NCBI GenBank assembly: GCA_029961685.1
Contig: JARWKL010000001.1
Span: 29,958,295 to 30,022,294, forward strand
DNA length: 64,000 nucleotides
Direction of reading: 5' to 3'
From: Aristolochia californica
Lineage: Eukaryota; Streptophyta; Magnoliopsida; Piperales; Aristolochiaceae
Shown piece after piece: positions 26,485 to 40,363 of this stretch. Position 1 is the first letter of the stretch. Each line of letters begins with the position of its first letter. The notes beneath the pieces are model-generated. The model saw only the letters and a program-made list of their open reading frames with translations, made no database searches and was not told the DNA's origin. The position numbers and the translations under genes are program-made.

Positions 26485-26500
26485 ACAATCAGAGTGCTTT
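26485..26500 (+). other. Deletion junction in M42, about 210 bp missing
   Basis: GACCTAACAATCA of the palindrome region joins GAGTGCTTTCCATTTTAG of the CT-rich region. The C-rich tract and the TATA-like motif are lost. Confidence 0.87.
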
Positions 26501-28146
26501 CCATTTTAGATGTATACTTTTATCTTAAATCAAAACATTGAGATTTCACTCTCCCTTCATCCCGTAAACAAAAAAGGCAAATAGATCACAACAAAATGAA
26601 AATTTTGTAGTTTAAGTATGGAAAAATTTTAAAACAAGAAAAAATGTAGAAAATAAAATTTATTTGCTCACCACAAATGAACACAAAAGTTTTGTTATCC
26701 TAGTTTTGGAAATTCCACTAGTTCAACCCGTATAGCTTGGAATTTTATAAGAAAGAGATTTCTTGTACACATGTTTTAAAAATGGATATGCTTGATTGAA
26801 ACATGTTAAAGACGCAAATGACCTATGGATCCAAACATTTTAAAAAGAATAACAAACGTTCATTAAAATCTCAAGTGAACGTGTGGTGTAAAATTTACTC
26901 CAGTCAAACAAGACATTATTTTTCCCATTTACAAAAAGCTGACCTAACAACCATCGATGATTGTTAAGTGATTTATCATGCGTAATAGACTATATTTTTG
27001 TAAGAAATAACTTATTGATTGGGAGTGAACGCTTAGTTAAAAATCCCCCACCTCTCCCTTTTCCTGATGATTGAAAAATTTAATATATAAAAATTAAAAA
27101 GAGTTTACAATCCCTAAAAATTATAGCTACTCTTTGGAATTATCTCCCTCCACATGTGTGCATTGTGAATTTCCATTTTAGACGTACACTTATTTCTTAA
27201 ATCAAAACTTTGAGTTTTTGCACTCCCTTCATCCCGTAAACTGAAAAAGGCAATAGATCACAACAAAATAAAAATTTTAAAGTTTATGTATTGAAATTTT
27301 TTAAAAAAAAAACAAATGTAAGTAAAGAAAATTTATTCTCACACCACAATTGAACACAACAATTTTTTTATCCAAGTTTGTGAAAACCCAGTAATTCAAG
27401 CCTAATAGCTAGGAATTTTATAAGAAAGAGATTTCTTCTACACATGTTTTAAAAATGGATATGTATGCGTCAAACATGTTGAAGAAGCAAATGACCTATG
27501 GATCAAAAACTTTTAAAGAGAATAACAAATGCTCATTAAATGCTTGAGTGAATGTGCGGTGGGATATTTACCTGAGTCAAACAAGCCACTATTTTGCCCA
27601 TTTACAAAAAGCTGACCTTACAATCATAGATGATTCCATAGTGATTTATCATGCGTAAAGGGCTATATTTTTGTAAGAAATGACTTATTATTTGGGAGTC
27701 AACTCTCAGTTAAAAATTCCATGCCTCCCCCTTTTCCCAATGATTGCAAAAACTAATATATAAAACTAAAAAGTGTTTAAAATCGTAAAAAATTATAGAC
27801 ACTCTTTGGAATTATATCTTTCTACAATTTTGCATTGTGAATTTCCATTTTAGATGTATTCTTTTTTCTTAAATCAAAACTTAGAGTTTTCGCTCTCCCT
27901 TCATCCCGTAAAAAAAAAAAAGGCAAATAGATGAAAAGAAAATGAAAATTTCAGAGTTTGTATGGAAAATATTTAAAACAACATCAAATGTAAGTAAAGA
28001 AAATTTATACGTACACCACAAATGAACAAAAAAGTTTTGTTATCCAAGTTTGGGAAATTCCATTAGTTCAACCCTAATAGCTGTGAATTTTATAAGAAAG
28101 AGATTTTTTTACACATGTTTTAAAAATGGATATGCTTGCTCGAAAA

Positions 28147-31100
28147 ATATTAAAGAGGCAAATGACCTATGGATCCAAACATTGTAAAGAGAATAACAAA
28201 TGCTCTTCAAATTCTCAAGGTAATGTGCGGTGGGATATTTACCCGACTCAAACAAGTCATTATTTTGCCCATTTAAAAAAAGCTTACCTAATAATCATAG
28301 ATGATTGTAAAGTGATTTATCATGCGTAACGGGCTATATTTTTGTAAGAAATGACTTATGGATATGGAGTCAACGCTCAGTTAAAAATCCCCCGCCTCCC
28401 CCTTTTCCCTACGATTGAAAAACCTAACATATAAAAACTAAAAAGATTTTACAATCCCTAAAAATTACAGACACTATTTAGAATTATCTCTTTCTACGTT
28501 TGTGCATTGTGCATTTCTGTGTTAGACGTATACTTTTTTCTTAAATCAAAACCTTGAGTTTTCGCTCTCCCCTCATCCCGTAAACAAAAAAGGCAAATAG
28601 AACACAAGAAATTGAAAATTTTAGAATTTATGTATGGAAACAATTTAAAACAACAATAACGGTAAATAAAGAAAATTTATTCACACACCATAAATTAACA
28701 CAAATGTTTTGTCATCCAAGTTTGTGCAATTCAACTAGTTCAACCCTAATAGCTTGGAATTTTATAAGATAGAGATTTCTTCTACTCATGTTTGAAAAAT
28801 GGATATGCATGCATGAAACATGTTTATTATGCAAATGACCTATGAATCCATAACTTTTAAAGAGAATAACAAACGCACATTAAATTCTCAAGTGAACGTG
28901 TGGTGGGTTACTTACCCGTGTCAAACAAGCTATTTTTCCCACTTAGAAAAGGCTGACTTAACAATCGTAGATGATTATAAACTGATTTATCATGCATTAC
29001 GGGCTATATTTTTGGAAGAAATGACTTATGGATTGGCAGTATACACTCAGTTAAAAATCCCCTGCCTCCCCCTTTTCCCGACGATTGTAAAACCTAATAT
29101 ATAAAAACTAAAAATAATTAAAAATCCCTAAAAATTATTGACACTCTTTGGAATTATCTCTGACTACTTTTTTGCATTGTGCATTTCCATTTTATATGTA
29201 TACTTTTTTCTTAAATCAAAACTTTGAGTTTTCACTCTCCGTTCTTCCCGTAAACAAAAAAGGCAAATAGATCACAACAAAAAGAAAAGTTTACAGTTTA
29301 TGTATGGAAAAAATTTAAAACAACAACAAATGTAAGTAAGAAAAATTTATTCGCACACTACAAATGAACTCAAAAGAGTTGTTTTCCAAGTTTGGGAATT
29401 CCACTAGTTCAACCCCAATAGCTTGGAATTTAATAAGAAAGAGATATCTTCTACACGTGTTTTAAAAATGAATATGCATGCTTGAGACATGTTAAAGATG
29501 CAAATGACCTATGGATCCAATCCTTTTAAAGAGAATAATAAATGCTCGTTAAATTCCCAAGTGAACGTGCGTTGGGATATTTACCTGAGTCAAACAAGCC
29601 ATTATTTTGCCCTTTTAGAAAAAGCTGACCTAACAATCATAGATGATTATAAAGTGATTTATTGTGCATAACACGCTATTTTTTTTGTAAGAAATGACAT
29701 ATAGAGTCAACGCTCAGTTAAAAACCCCCTCCCACCCCAGTTTTTCAACGATTGCAAAACCTAATAAATAAAAAATAAAAAGAGTTTGCAATCCCTAAAA
29801 ATTATAGACACTCTTTAGAATTATCTCTCTCTACACATTTGCATTGTGAATTTCCATTTTAGTTGTATACTTTTTTCTTAAAGCAAAACCTTCAGTGTTC
29901 GATCTCCCTTCATCTTATAAACAAAAAAGGCAAATTGATCACAACAAAATAAAAATTTTAGAGTTTATCTATGAAAACATTTATACAACAAGAAATGTAA
30001 GTAAATAAAATTCATTCGCACTCCACAAATGAACACAAATTTTTTGGTTTCCAAGTTTTGGAAATTCTACTAGTTACCCTCTAATAGCTCGGAATTTTAT
30101 AAGAAAGAGATTTCTTCTACACATGTTTTTAAAATGGATATGCATGCTTGAAACAAGTTAAAGACGCAAATGACCTATAGACCCAAACCTTTTAAAGAGA
30201 ATAACAAACACTGATTAAATTCTCAAGTGAACGTGCGGTGGGATATTTACCCAAACTGAACAAGCAATTATTTAGCCCATTTACAAAAACCTGACCTAAC
30301 AATCATAGATGATTGTAAAGTAATTTATCATGCGTAGCAAGCTATATTTTTTTAAGAAATGACTTTTGGATTGGGAGTCAACGCTCAGTTAAAAATCCCC
30401 CGCATCCCCCTTTTCCCGAAGATTGCAAAGCCTAATATATAAAAACCAAAAAGAGTATACAATCCCTAAAAATTACAGACACTCTTTCTAATTATCTCTC
30501 TCTACATTTGTACATTGTGCATTTCTATTTTAGATGTATACTTTTTTTACTTAAATCAAAACTTTGAGTTTTTCACTCTCCCTTCATCCTATAAAACAAA
30601 AAATGCAAATAGATCACAAGAAAATGAAAATTTTAGAGTTTATGTATGAAAAAAATTTAAAACAATAACAAATGAAAGTAATAAAAATTTATTCGCACAC
30701 CTCAAATGAAGACAAAAGTTTTGTCATCCAAGTTTCGGCAATTCCACTAGTTCAACCCTAATAGCATGGAATTTTATAAGAAAAAGATTTCTTCTACTCA
30801 TGCTTTAAAAATGGATATGCGTGCTTGAAACTTGTTAAAGATCCAAATGACCTATGGATACAAACCTTTTAAAGAGAATAACAAACGCTCATTAAATTCT
30901 CATGTGAACGTGCCGTGGGATATTTGCCCGAGTCAAACAAGCCATTGTTTTTCCCATTTACGAAAAACTGACCTAACAATCGTAGTTGATTGTAAAGTGA
31001 TTTATCATGCGTAACGGGCTATATTTTTCTAATAAATGACTGATGGATTGGGAGTCAACGCTAAGTAAAAAATCCCCCCCCCCCTCCCCCTTTTCCCGAC

Positions 31101-34100
31101 GGTTGCAAAACCTAATATATAAAAACTAAAAAGAGTTTACAATCCTAAAAAATTATAGACACTCTTAGCAATTTTCTCTCTCTACATTTGTGCATTGTGC
31201 ATTTCTCTTTTAGATGTATATTTCTTTCTTAAATCAAAACTTTGTGTTTTCGGTCTCCCTTCATCCCTTAAACAAAAAAGGCAAATAGATCACAACAAAA
31301 TGAAAATTTAAGAGTTGATGTATGGAAAAAATTTTAAACAAGAACGAATGTTAGTAAAGAAAATTTATTCCCACACCGTAAATGAACACAAAAGTTTGGT
31401 CATCAAAGTTTGGGCAATTCCACTAGTTAAACCCTAATAGCTTGGAATTTTATAAGAAAGAGATTTCTTATACTCATGTTTTAAAAATGGATATGCATGC
31501 TCGAAACATGTTAAAGAAGCAAATGAGCTATGGATCCATACCTTTTAAAAAGAATAACAAACGCTCATTAAATTCTCAACTGAACGTCCGGTGGGATATT
31601 TACCCGAGTCATACAAGCCATTATTTTTCCCATTTACAAAAAGCTGACCTAACAATCATAGATGATTGTAAAGTGATTTATCAGGCGTAATGGGCTATAT
31701 TTTTGTTAGAAATGACTGATGGATTAGGAGTCAATGCTCAATTAAAAACCCCCCGCTTCCCCTTTATCCCGACGATTGTAAAACTTAATATACAAAAACT
31801 AAAAAGAGTTTACAATCCCTAAAAATTACTCACACTCTTTGGAATTATCTCTCTCTACATTTCTGCATTGTGCATTTCCATGTTAGATGTATAGTTTTTT
31901 CTTAAGTCAAAACTTTGAGCTTTCATCCCGTAAACAAAAAAGACAAATTGATCACAAAAAATTGTAAATTTTAGAGTTTAAGGATGGAAAAAATTTTAAA
32001 AAACAACAAATGTAATTAAAAAAAATTATTCACACTAGTTTGGGCAATTCCACTTGTTCAACCCTAATAGCTTGAAATTTTATAAGAAAGAAATTTCTAC
32101 TACACATGTTTAACAAATGGATATGCATGCTCGAAACATGTTAAAGATGCAAATAACCTAAGGATCCAAAGCTTTTAAAGAGAACAACAAACACTCATTA
32201 AATTCTCAAGTGAATGTGCGATGGGATATTTATCCGAGTCAAACAAGCCAATATTTTGGCTATTTACAAAAAGTTGACCTAAGAATCATAGATGATTGTA
32301 AAGTTATTTATCATGCGTAATGGGATATATTTTTGTATGAAATGACTTTTGGATTTGGAGTCAACCCTCTATTAAAAATCCCCTGTCTCCCTCTTTTTCC
32401 GACAAATTAAATACCTAATAAATAAAAACAGAAAAGATTTTACAATCCCTAAAAATTACATACACTCTTTGGAATTATCTCTCTCCACATTTGTGCATTG
32501 TGTGTTTCCATTTTAGATGTACACTTTTTTCTTAAATCAAAACTTTCAGTTTTCCCTCTCCTTTCATCCCGTAAACAAAAAAGGCTAATAGAACACAACA
32601 AATTGAAAATCTTAGAGTTTATGTATGGATAAAATTAAAAACAACAACAAATTTAAGTAAAGAAAATTTATTCGCACACCGTAAATAAACACGAAAGGTT
32701 TTTTATCCAAGTTTGGGCAATTCCACTAGTTCAACCCTAATAGCTTGGAATTTTTTAATAAAGAGATTTCTTCTAATCATGCTTTAAAAATCGATATGCA
32801 TGCTTGAAACATGTTAAATATTCAAATGACCTATGGATCCATACCTTTTAAAAAGAATAACAAACGCTTGTCAAATTCTCAAGTGAACGTGCGGTGGGGT
32901 ATTTACCCGAGTCAAACATGCCAGTATTTTGGCCATTTACAAAAAGCTAACCTAACAATCATAGATGATTGTAAAGTGATTTATCATGTGTAATCGGCTA
33001 TATTTTTTAAAGAAATGACTTATGGATTGGGAGTCAACTCTCAGTTAAAAATCCTCTGCTTTCTCCTTTACCTTACTATTGCAAAACCTAATATATAAAA
33101 AACTAAAAAGAGTTTAAAATCCCAAAAAAATACACACACTATTTGGAATTAGCTATCTCTACAATTGTGCATTGTGCATTTCCATTTTAGAGGTATGCTT
33201 TTTTATTAAATCAAAATTTTGAGTTTTCGCTCAACCTCCATCCCAAAAACAAAAAAGGCAAATAGATAAAAAAAAATTGAAAATTTTAGAGTTTATGTAT
33301 GGAAAAAATTTAAAATAGCAATGAAAGTAAGTAATGAAAATTTATTCTCACACCGCAAATGAACACAAAAGTTTTGTCATCCAAGTTTGGGAAATTCCAC
33401 TAGTGTGACCCTAACAGCATGGAATTTTATCAGAAAGGGATTTCTTCTACACATGTCTTAAAAATGGATATGCATGCTTTAAACATGTAAAAATGCAAAT
33501 GACCTATGGATCCAAACCTTTTAAAGAGAAGAACAAACGCTCATTAAAGTCTCTAGTGAACGTGCGGTGGAATATTTACCCGAGTCAAACAATCCATTAT
33601 TTTGGGCATTTACAAAAAGCTGACCTAACAATCATAGATGATTGTAAAGTGATTTATCATGCATAATGGGCTTTATTTTTGTATGAAATGACTTATGGAT
33701 ATGGAGTCAACGCTCAGTTAAAAATCCCCTCCCTCTCCCTTTTCCACACGATTGCAAAACCTAATTTATAAAAAAAAAAAAATAATTTACAATCCCTAAA
33801 AATTACAGACACTCTTAGGAATTATCTCTCTCTACATTTGTGCATTGTGCATTTCTATTTTAGATGTATACTTTTTTCTTAAATAAAAACTATGAGTTTT
33901 CGCTCTCCCTTCATCCTGTAAACTTAAAATGCAAATAGATCACAACAAAATGAAAATTTGGGAGTTTATGTAAGGGAAAATATTAAAACAACAACAAATG
34001 CTAGTAAATAAAATTTATTCGCATACCATAAATGAACACAAAAGTTTTGTTCTCCAAGTTTGAGAAATTCCACTAGTTCAACCCTAATAGCTTGTAAATT

Positions 34101-35492
34101 TATAAGAAAGAGATTTCTTCTACGCATGTTTTAAAAATGGATATGCATGCTTGAAACATTTTAAAGATGCAAAGGACCTATAGATCCATACCTTTTAAGA
34201 AGAATAACAAAGGCTCTTTAAATTCTAAAGTGAACGTGCGGTGGGATATTTACCCAAATCAAACAAGACATTATTTTGCCCATTTACAAAAAGTTGTCCT
34301 AACAGTCATAGATGATTGTAAAGTGATTTATCATGCTTAATGAGCTATATTTTTGTAAGAAATTACTTATGGCTTGGGAGTCAACGCTCAACTAAGAATC
34401 CTCCGCCTCCCCCTTTTACCGAAGATTGCAAAACCAAATATACACAAACTAAAAAGAGTTTACAATCCCTAAAAATTTCCGACACTCTTTGGAATTATCT
34501 CTCTTTACATTTGTGCATTGTGCATTTCCATTCTAGATGTATACTTTTGTCTTAAATAAAATTTTTAAGTTTCCGTTCTCCCTTCTTGTCGTAACCCCAA
34601 AAGATCATGACAAAATCAAAATTTTGGAGATTACGAATGGAAAAAATTTAAAACAACAACAAATGTAAGTAAAGAAAATTTATTCGCACACTAAAAATGA
34701 ACACAAAAGTTTCGTCATAAAAGTTTGGAAAATTCCACTAGTTCAACCCTAATAGCTTGAAATTTTATAAGAAAGAGATTTCTTCCACACATGTTTTAAA
34801 AATAGATATGCATGCGTGAAACATGCTAAATATGCAAATGACCTATGGATCCAAACCTTTAAAAAATAATAAAAAAAGCTCATTAAATTCTCAAATGAAC
34901 GTGCGGTGGGATATTTACCCAAGTCAAACAAGCCAATATTTTTCCCATTTACGAAAAGATGACCTAACAACCGGGATGATTGTAAAGTGATTTATCGTGC
35001 ATAACGGGCTATATTTTTTTTGGAAATGACTTATGGATTGGGAGTCAACGCTTAGTAAAAAAGACCCCCCTACCCCTTTTCTCGACGATTGCAAAACCAA
35101 ATTTGTAAAACTAAAAAGATTTTACAATCCCTAAAAATTATAGACACTCTTTGGAATTATCTTTCTCAAAATTTGTGCATTCTGCATTTGCATTTTAGAT
35201 GTATACTTTTTTCTTAAATCAAAACATTGAGTTTTCGCTCTGCCTTTATCTCGTAAAAAAAAAGGCCAATAGATCACAAAAAAATAAAAATTTTAGAACT
35301 TATGTATGAAAAAAAAATTAAAACAACAAGAATGGTAAGTAAAGAAAATTTATTCGAACACCGCAAATGAACACAAAAGTTTTGTCATCCGAGTTTTGGA
35401 AATTCTACTAGTTACACCCTAATACCTTCAAATTTTATAAGAAAGAGATTATTGCTTCACATGTTTTAAAAATGGATATGCATGCTTTAAAC
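28147..35492 (+). repeat. Monomers M45-M55
   Basis: Anchors are at 28147, 28820, 29489, 30155, 30832, 31508, 32138, 32811, 33485, 34158 and 34823. M46, M49, M50 and M52 carry most of a subfamily set (GTCATCC, GGCAATTCC, TACTCATG, GGATCCATACC in varying combinations). The M50-M51 spacing is 630 bp because of deletions near 31920 (about 13 bp) and 32035 (about 33 bp, CACAC joining TAGTTTGGGC). M46 reads through its usual stop. Confidence 0.92.
31074..31097 (-). repeat. Expanded C-tract with canonical G-quadruplex motif on minus strand (M49)
   Basis: The C-rich tract here has eleven consecutive C, then T, five C, four T and three C. On the minus strand this gives G3, a 4-base spacer, G5, a 1-base spacer and G11. 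The G11 run alone can supply two G3 runs, so the segment meets the strict four-run quadruplex pattern that most monomers narrowly miss. Confidence 0.75.
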
Positions 35493-36246
35493 ATGTTAAA
35501 GATTAAAATGACCAACGTATCCAAACCTTTTAAAGAGAAGAAAAAACACTCATTAAATTCTCTAGTGAACGTGGTGGGATATCTATCCGAGTAAAACATG
35601 CCATTATTTTGCCCATTTAAAAAATCTGACCTAACAATCATAGATGATTGTAAAGTGATTTATCATGCGTAACGGGCTATATTTTTGTAAGAAATGACTT
35701 ATGGATTGGGAGTCAATGCAAAGCTAAAAATCCTCCGTCTCCCCTTTTTCCCGACTATTGCAAAACCTAATATATAAAAACTAAAAAGAGTTTATAACCC
35801 CTAAAAATTACAGACACTATTAGGAATTATCTCTCTCTACGTCTGTGCATTGTGAATTTCCATTTTAGATATATAATTTTTTCTTAAATCAAAACTTTGA
35901 GTTTTCGCTCTCTTCATCCCGTCAACAAAAAAGGCAAATAGATCACAACGAAATGAAAATTTTAGAGTTTATTTACGGAAAAACTTTAAAACAACAACAA
36001 ATGTAGGGAAAGAAAATGTATTCGCATACCACAAATGAACACAAATGTTTTATTATCCAAGTTTGGGAAATTCCACTAGATCAACCCTAATTGCTTGGAA
36101 TTTTATAAGAAAGAGATTTCTTCTACACATGCTTTAAAAATGGATATGCATGATTGAAACATGTTAAAGATGCAAATGACCTATGGATCCAAACCTTTTA
36201 AAGAGAAGAACAAATGCTCATTAAATTCTCTAGTGAACGTGCGGTA

Positions 36247-36392
36247 GGATATTTACGCGACTCGAACAAGCCATTATTTAGCCCATTTACAAAAAGCTGA
36301 CCGAACAATCATATATTATTTTAAAGTCATTTATCATGCGTAACGGGCTATATTTTGGTACGAAATTACTTATGGATTGGGAGTCAATGCTC
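36247..36392 (+). repeat. 146-bp tract identical to 38261-38406 (M57 copy)
   Basis: From GGATATTTACGCGACTCG to GGGAGTCAATGCTC this tract matches the M60 copy base for base. Sequence immediately downstream differs at about one position in ten. The shared rare variants (CGCGACTCGAAC, GACCGAACAATC, TATTATTTTAAAG, GGTACGAAATTAC) rule out simple identity to consensus. Confidence 0.88.
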
Positions 36393-38260
36393 AGTTAAAA
36401 CTCTCGCGCCTTCCCCTTTTCCAGACGATTGCAAACCCAAATATAGAAAAACTACAAAGAGTTTACATTCCCTAAAAATTACAGACAATCTTTGGAGTTA
36501 TCTCTCTCTAAATTTGTGCATTGTGCATTTCAATTTTAGATGTATTCTTTGTTCTTAAATCAAAACTGAGTTTTCGCTCTCCCTTCATCATGTAAAGTAA
36601 AAAGGCAAAAAGATCACAAGAAAATGAAAATTTTAGAGTTTATGTATGAAACAAAACTTAAAATACAACAAATGTAAGTAAATAAAATTTTTTCGCACAC
36701 CACAAATGAACACAAAAGTTTTGTTATCCAAGTTCTGGAAATTCTACTAGATGAACCTTAATTGCTTGGAATTTTATAAGAAAGACATTTCTTCTACACA
36801 ACCTCTAAAAATGGATATGCATGCTTCAAACAAGTTAAAGATGCAAATGACCTATGGATCCAAACCTTTTAAAGAGAAGAAAAAATGCTCATTAAATTCT
36901 TTAGTGAACGTGTGGTGGAATATTTACGCGATTCAAAAAGCCATTATTTAGCCCATTTACAAAAAGCCGACCTAACAATCATAGATGATTTTAAAGTGAT
37001 TTATCATGCATAACGGGCTATATTTTTGTAAGAAATGACTTATGGATTGGGAGTCAACGCTCTGTTAAAAATCCCCCGCCTTCCCCTTTTTCCGACGATT
37101 GCAAACCCAAATATATTAAAACTAAAAAGAGTTTACAATCCCTACAAATTACATACAATCTTAGGAGTTATCTCTCTCTAAATTTGTGCATTGTGCATTT
37201 TAATTTTTATGTATAATTTTTTCTTAAATAAAAACTTTGACTTTTCGCTCTTCCTTTATCTCGTAAAAAAATGCCAATAGATCACAACAAAATAAAAATT
37301 TTAGAGCTTATGTATGGAAAAAAAATTAAAACAACAAGAATGGTAAGTAAACATAATTTATTCGCACACTGCAAATGAACACAAAAGTTTTGTCATCCAT
37401 GTTTTGGAAATTCCACTAGTTCAACCCTAATAGCTTTGAATTTTATAAGAAAGAGATTATTGCTTCACATGTTTTAAAAATAGATATGCATGCTTGAAAC
37501 ATGTTAAAGATTCAAATGACCTACAGATCCAAACCTTTTAAAGAGAAGAAAAAGCGTTCATTAAATTCTCTAGTGAACGTGCGGTGGGATATCTATCCGA
37601 GTAAAACATGCCATTATTTTGCCCATTTAGAAAAAGCTGACCTAACAATCATAGATGATTGTAAAGTGATTTATCATGCGTAACGGGCTATATTTTTGTA
37701 AGAAATGACTTATGGATTGGGGGTCAGTGCAAATCTAAAAATCTTCCGCCTCCCCTTTTTCCTGACTATTGCAAAACCTAATATACAAAAACTAAAAAGA
37801 GTTTATTATCCTAAAAAATTACAGACACTCTTAGGAATTATCTCTATCTACATTTGTGCATTGTGAATTTAAATTTTAGATTTATAATTTTTTCTTAAAT
37901 CAAAACTTTGAGTTTTCGCTCTCTCTTCATCCCGTCAACCAAAAAGGCAAATAGATCACAACTAAATGAAAATTTTAGAGTTTATTTATGGAAAAACTTT
38001 AAAACAACAACAAATGTAAGAAAATAAAATGTAACCGCAAACCACAAATGAACACAAATGTTTTGTTATCCAATTTTGGGAAATTCCACAAGATCAACCC
38101 TAATTGCTTGGAATTTTATAAGAAAGAGATTTCTTCTACACATGCTTTAAAAATGGATAAGCATGCTTGAAACATGTTAAAAACACAAATGACCTTTGCA
38201 TCCAATCCTTTTAAAGAGAAAAATCAAATGCTCAATAAATTCTCTAGTGAACGTGCGGTG

Positions 38261-38406
38261 GGATATTTACGCGACTCGAACAAGCCATTATTTAGCCCAT
38301 TTACAAAAAGCTGACCGAACAATCATATATTATTTTAAAGTCATTTATCATGCGTAACGGGCTATATTTTGGTACGAAATTACTTATGGATTGGGAGTCA
38401 ATGCTC
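38261..38406 (+). repeat. 146-bp tract identical to 36247-36392 (M60 copy)
   Basis: This is the second member of the identical pair, 2014 bp downstream. It lies within the three-monomer higher-order repeat and is the longest exact match between non-adjacent monomers that I noticed. Confidence 0.88.
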
Positions 38407-40315
38407 GATTAAAACTCCCCAGCCTTCCCCTTTTCCCGACGATTGCAAACCCAAATATATGTATACTAAAAAGAGTTTACAATCCCTAAAAATTACAGAC
38501 AATCTTAGGAGTTATCTGTCTCTAAATTTGTGCATCGTTCATTTCAATTTTAGATGTACACTTTATTCTTAAATCACAACTTTGAGTTTTTGCTCTCCCT
38601 TCCTCCAGTAAACTAAAAATGCAAAAAGATCACAAGAAAATGAAAATTTTAGAGTTTATGTATGGAAAAAATTTTAAACTAAAAAAAATGTAAGTAAATA
38701 AAATTTATTTTCACACCACAAATGAAACCAAAGTTTTTTTATCCAAGTTTGGGAAATTCCGCTACATCAACCCTAATTGTTTGGAATTTTATAAGAAAAA
38801 GATTTCTTCTAAACATGTTTTAAAAATGGATATGCATGCTTTAAACATGTTAAAGATGCTAATGACCTATGGATCAAATCCTTTTAAAGAGAATAACAAT
38901 AGCTCATTAAATTCTCATGTGAACATGCGATGGGATATTTACTCGAGTCAAACAAGCCATTATTTTGCCCATTTATAAAAAGCTGACATAACAATCATAG
39001 ATGATTGAAAAGAGATGTATCATGCGTAACGGGCTATATTTTTGTAAGAAATGACTTATGGATTGGGAGTCAACGCTCAGTAAAACATCCCCCGCCTCCC
39101 CCTTTTCCCGACGATTGCAAAACCTAATTTATAAAAACTAATAAGAGTTTACAATCCCTAAAAATTACAAATACTCTATGGAATTATCTCTCTCTACATT
39201 TGTGCATTGTGCATTTCCATTTTAGATGTATACTTTTTTCTTAAATCAAAACATTGAGTTTTCGCTCTCCCTTCATCCCGTAAACAAAAAAGCTAAATAG
39301 ATCATAACAAAATGAAAATTTTAGAGTTTATGTATGGAAAAATTTTAAAACAACAACAAATGTAAGTAAAGGAAATTTATTCGCACACCGCAAATGAACA
39401 CAAAAGTTTTGTCATCCTAGTTTTGGAAATTCCACTAGTTCAACCCTAATACCTTTGAATTTTACAAGAAAGAGATTATTGCTTCACTTGTTTTAAAAAT
39501 GGTTATGCATGCTTGAAACACATTAAAGATTCAAATGACCTATGGATCCAAACATTTTAAAGAGAACAACAACCGCTGATTAAATTCTCTAGTGACAAGC
39601 GGTGGGATATTTACCCGAGTCAAACATGCCATTATTTTTCCCATTTAGAAAAAGCTGACCTAACAATCATAGATGATTGTAAACTGATTTATCATGTGTA
39701 ACGGGCTATATTTTTGTAAGAAATGACTTATGGATTGAGAGTCAACGCTCAGTTAAAAATCCTCCGCCTCCCCTTTTTCCAGGCTAATACAAAACCTAAT
39801 ATATAAAAAATAAAAAGAGTTTACAATCCCAAAAAATTACGGACACTCGTGGTAATTATCTCTCTCTACATTTGTGTATTGTAAATTTCCTTTTCAGATG
39901 TACAATTTTTTCTTAAATCAAAACTTTGAGATTCCGCTCTTCCTTCATCCCGTCAACAAAAGAGGCAACTAGATCAGAACAAAATGAAAATTTTAGAGTT
40001 TATGTATGGAAAAAATTTGAAACAACAACAAATGAAGGTAACGAAAATTTATTCGCACACCACAAATGACCACAAAAGTTTTGTTATCAAAGTTTGGGAA
40101 ATTCCACTAGATCAACCCTAATTGCTTGGAATTTTATAAGAAAGAGATTTCTTCTACACATGCTTTAAAAAGGGATATGCATGCTTGAAACATGTTAAAG
40201 ATGCAAATGACCAATGGATCCAAACCTTTTAAAGAGAATAACAAGCAATTTTTTTACTCGAGTTAAACAAGCCATTTGTTTGCCCATTTACAAAAATCTG
40301 ACCTACCAATTACAT

Positions 40316-40363
40316 ATGATAAATCACTTTACAATCAAAGATGATTGTAATGTGATTTATCAT
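40316..40363. repeat. Micro-inverted duplication forming a hairpin in M63
   Basis: Bases 40316-40336 are the reverse complement of 40343-40363 over 21 bp with one mismatch, separated by AAAGAT. The right arm is the normal monomer sequence GATTGTAAAGTGATTTATC with one A-to-T change. The left arm is extra sequence not present in other monomers and matches the unmutated form. The insertion lies at the monomer's natural palindrome. Confidence 0.9.

Larger units (their letters stand above)
22422..28146 (+). repeat. Monomers M36-M44
   Basis: Anchors are at 22422, 23093, 23717, 24334, 25007, 25675, 26341, 26803 and 27476. M37 and M40 share GTGGTGGATATTTACACC, a one-base loss plus a one-base gain. 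The tails of M36, M37 and M39 share a CCTGTATAC or CCTATATAC variant, and those of M37 and M39 TATGTAAGGAAAA, which suggests a local three-unit duplication. M38 (617 bp) and the M37-M38 gap (624 bp) are shortened by deletions. M42 is only 462 bp. Confidence 0.9.
35493..40191 (+). repeat. Three-monomer higher-order repeat, M56-M62
   Basis: Anchors are at 35493, 36161, 36832, 37501, 38174, 38847 and 39520. M56, M59 and M62 are preceded by GAGATTATTGCTTCAC, and M56 and M59 share GATATCTATCCGAGTAAAAC. M57 and M60 share TTTACGCGACTCGAAC. The tails of M55 and M58 share CCTTTATCTCGTAAAAAAA and AACAAGAATGGTAAG. Offsets are 2008, 2013 and 2019 bp, equal to three monomers. M58 also resembles M57 in its head and tail. 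Confidence 0.87.

Noticed and set aside
34749..34970. Minus-strand frames such as 34749-34970, 42686-42874 and 47367-47555
   Set aside because: They are the reverse strand of the same monomer head and tail (peptides with KVWIHRSFA and CFKHAYLFLKHV recur). They are accidental antisense frames.
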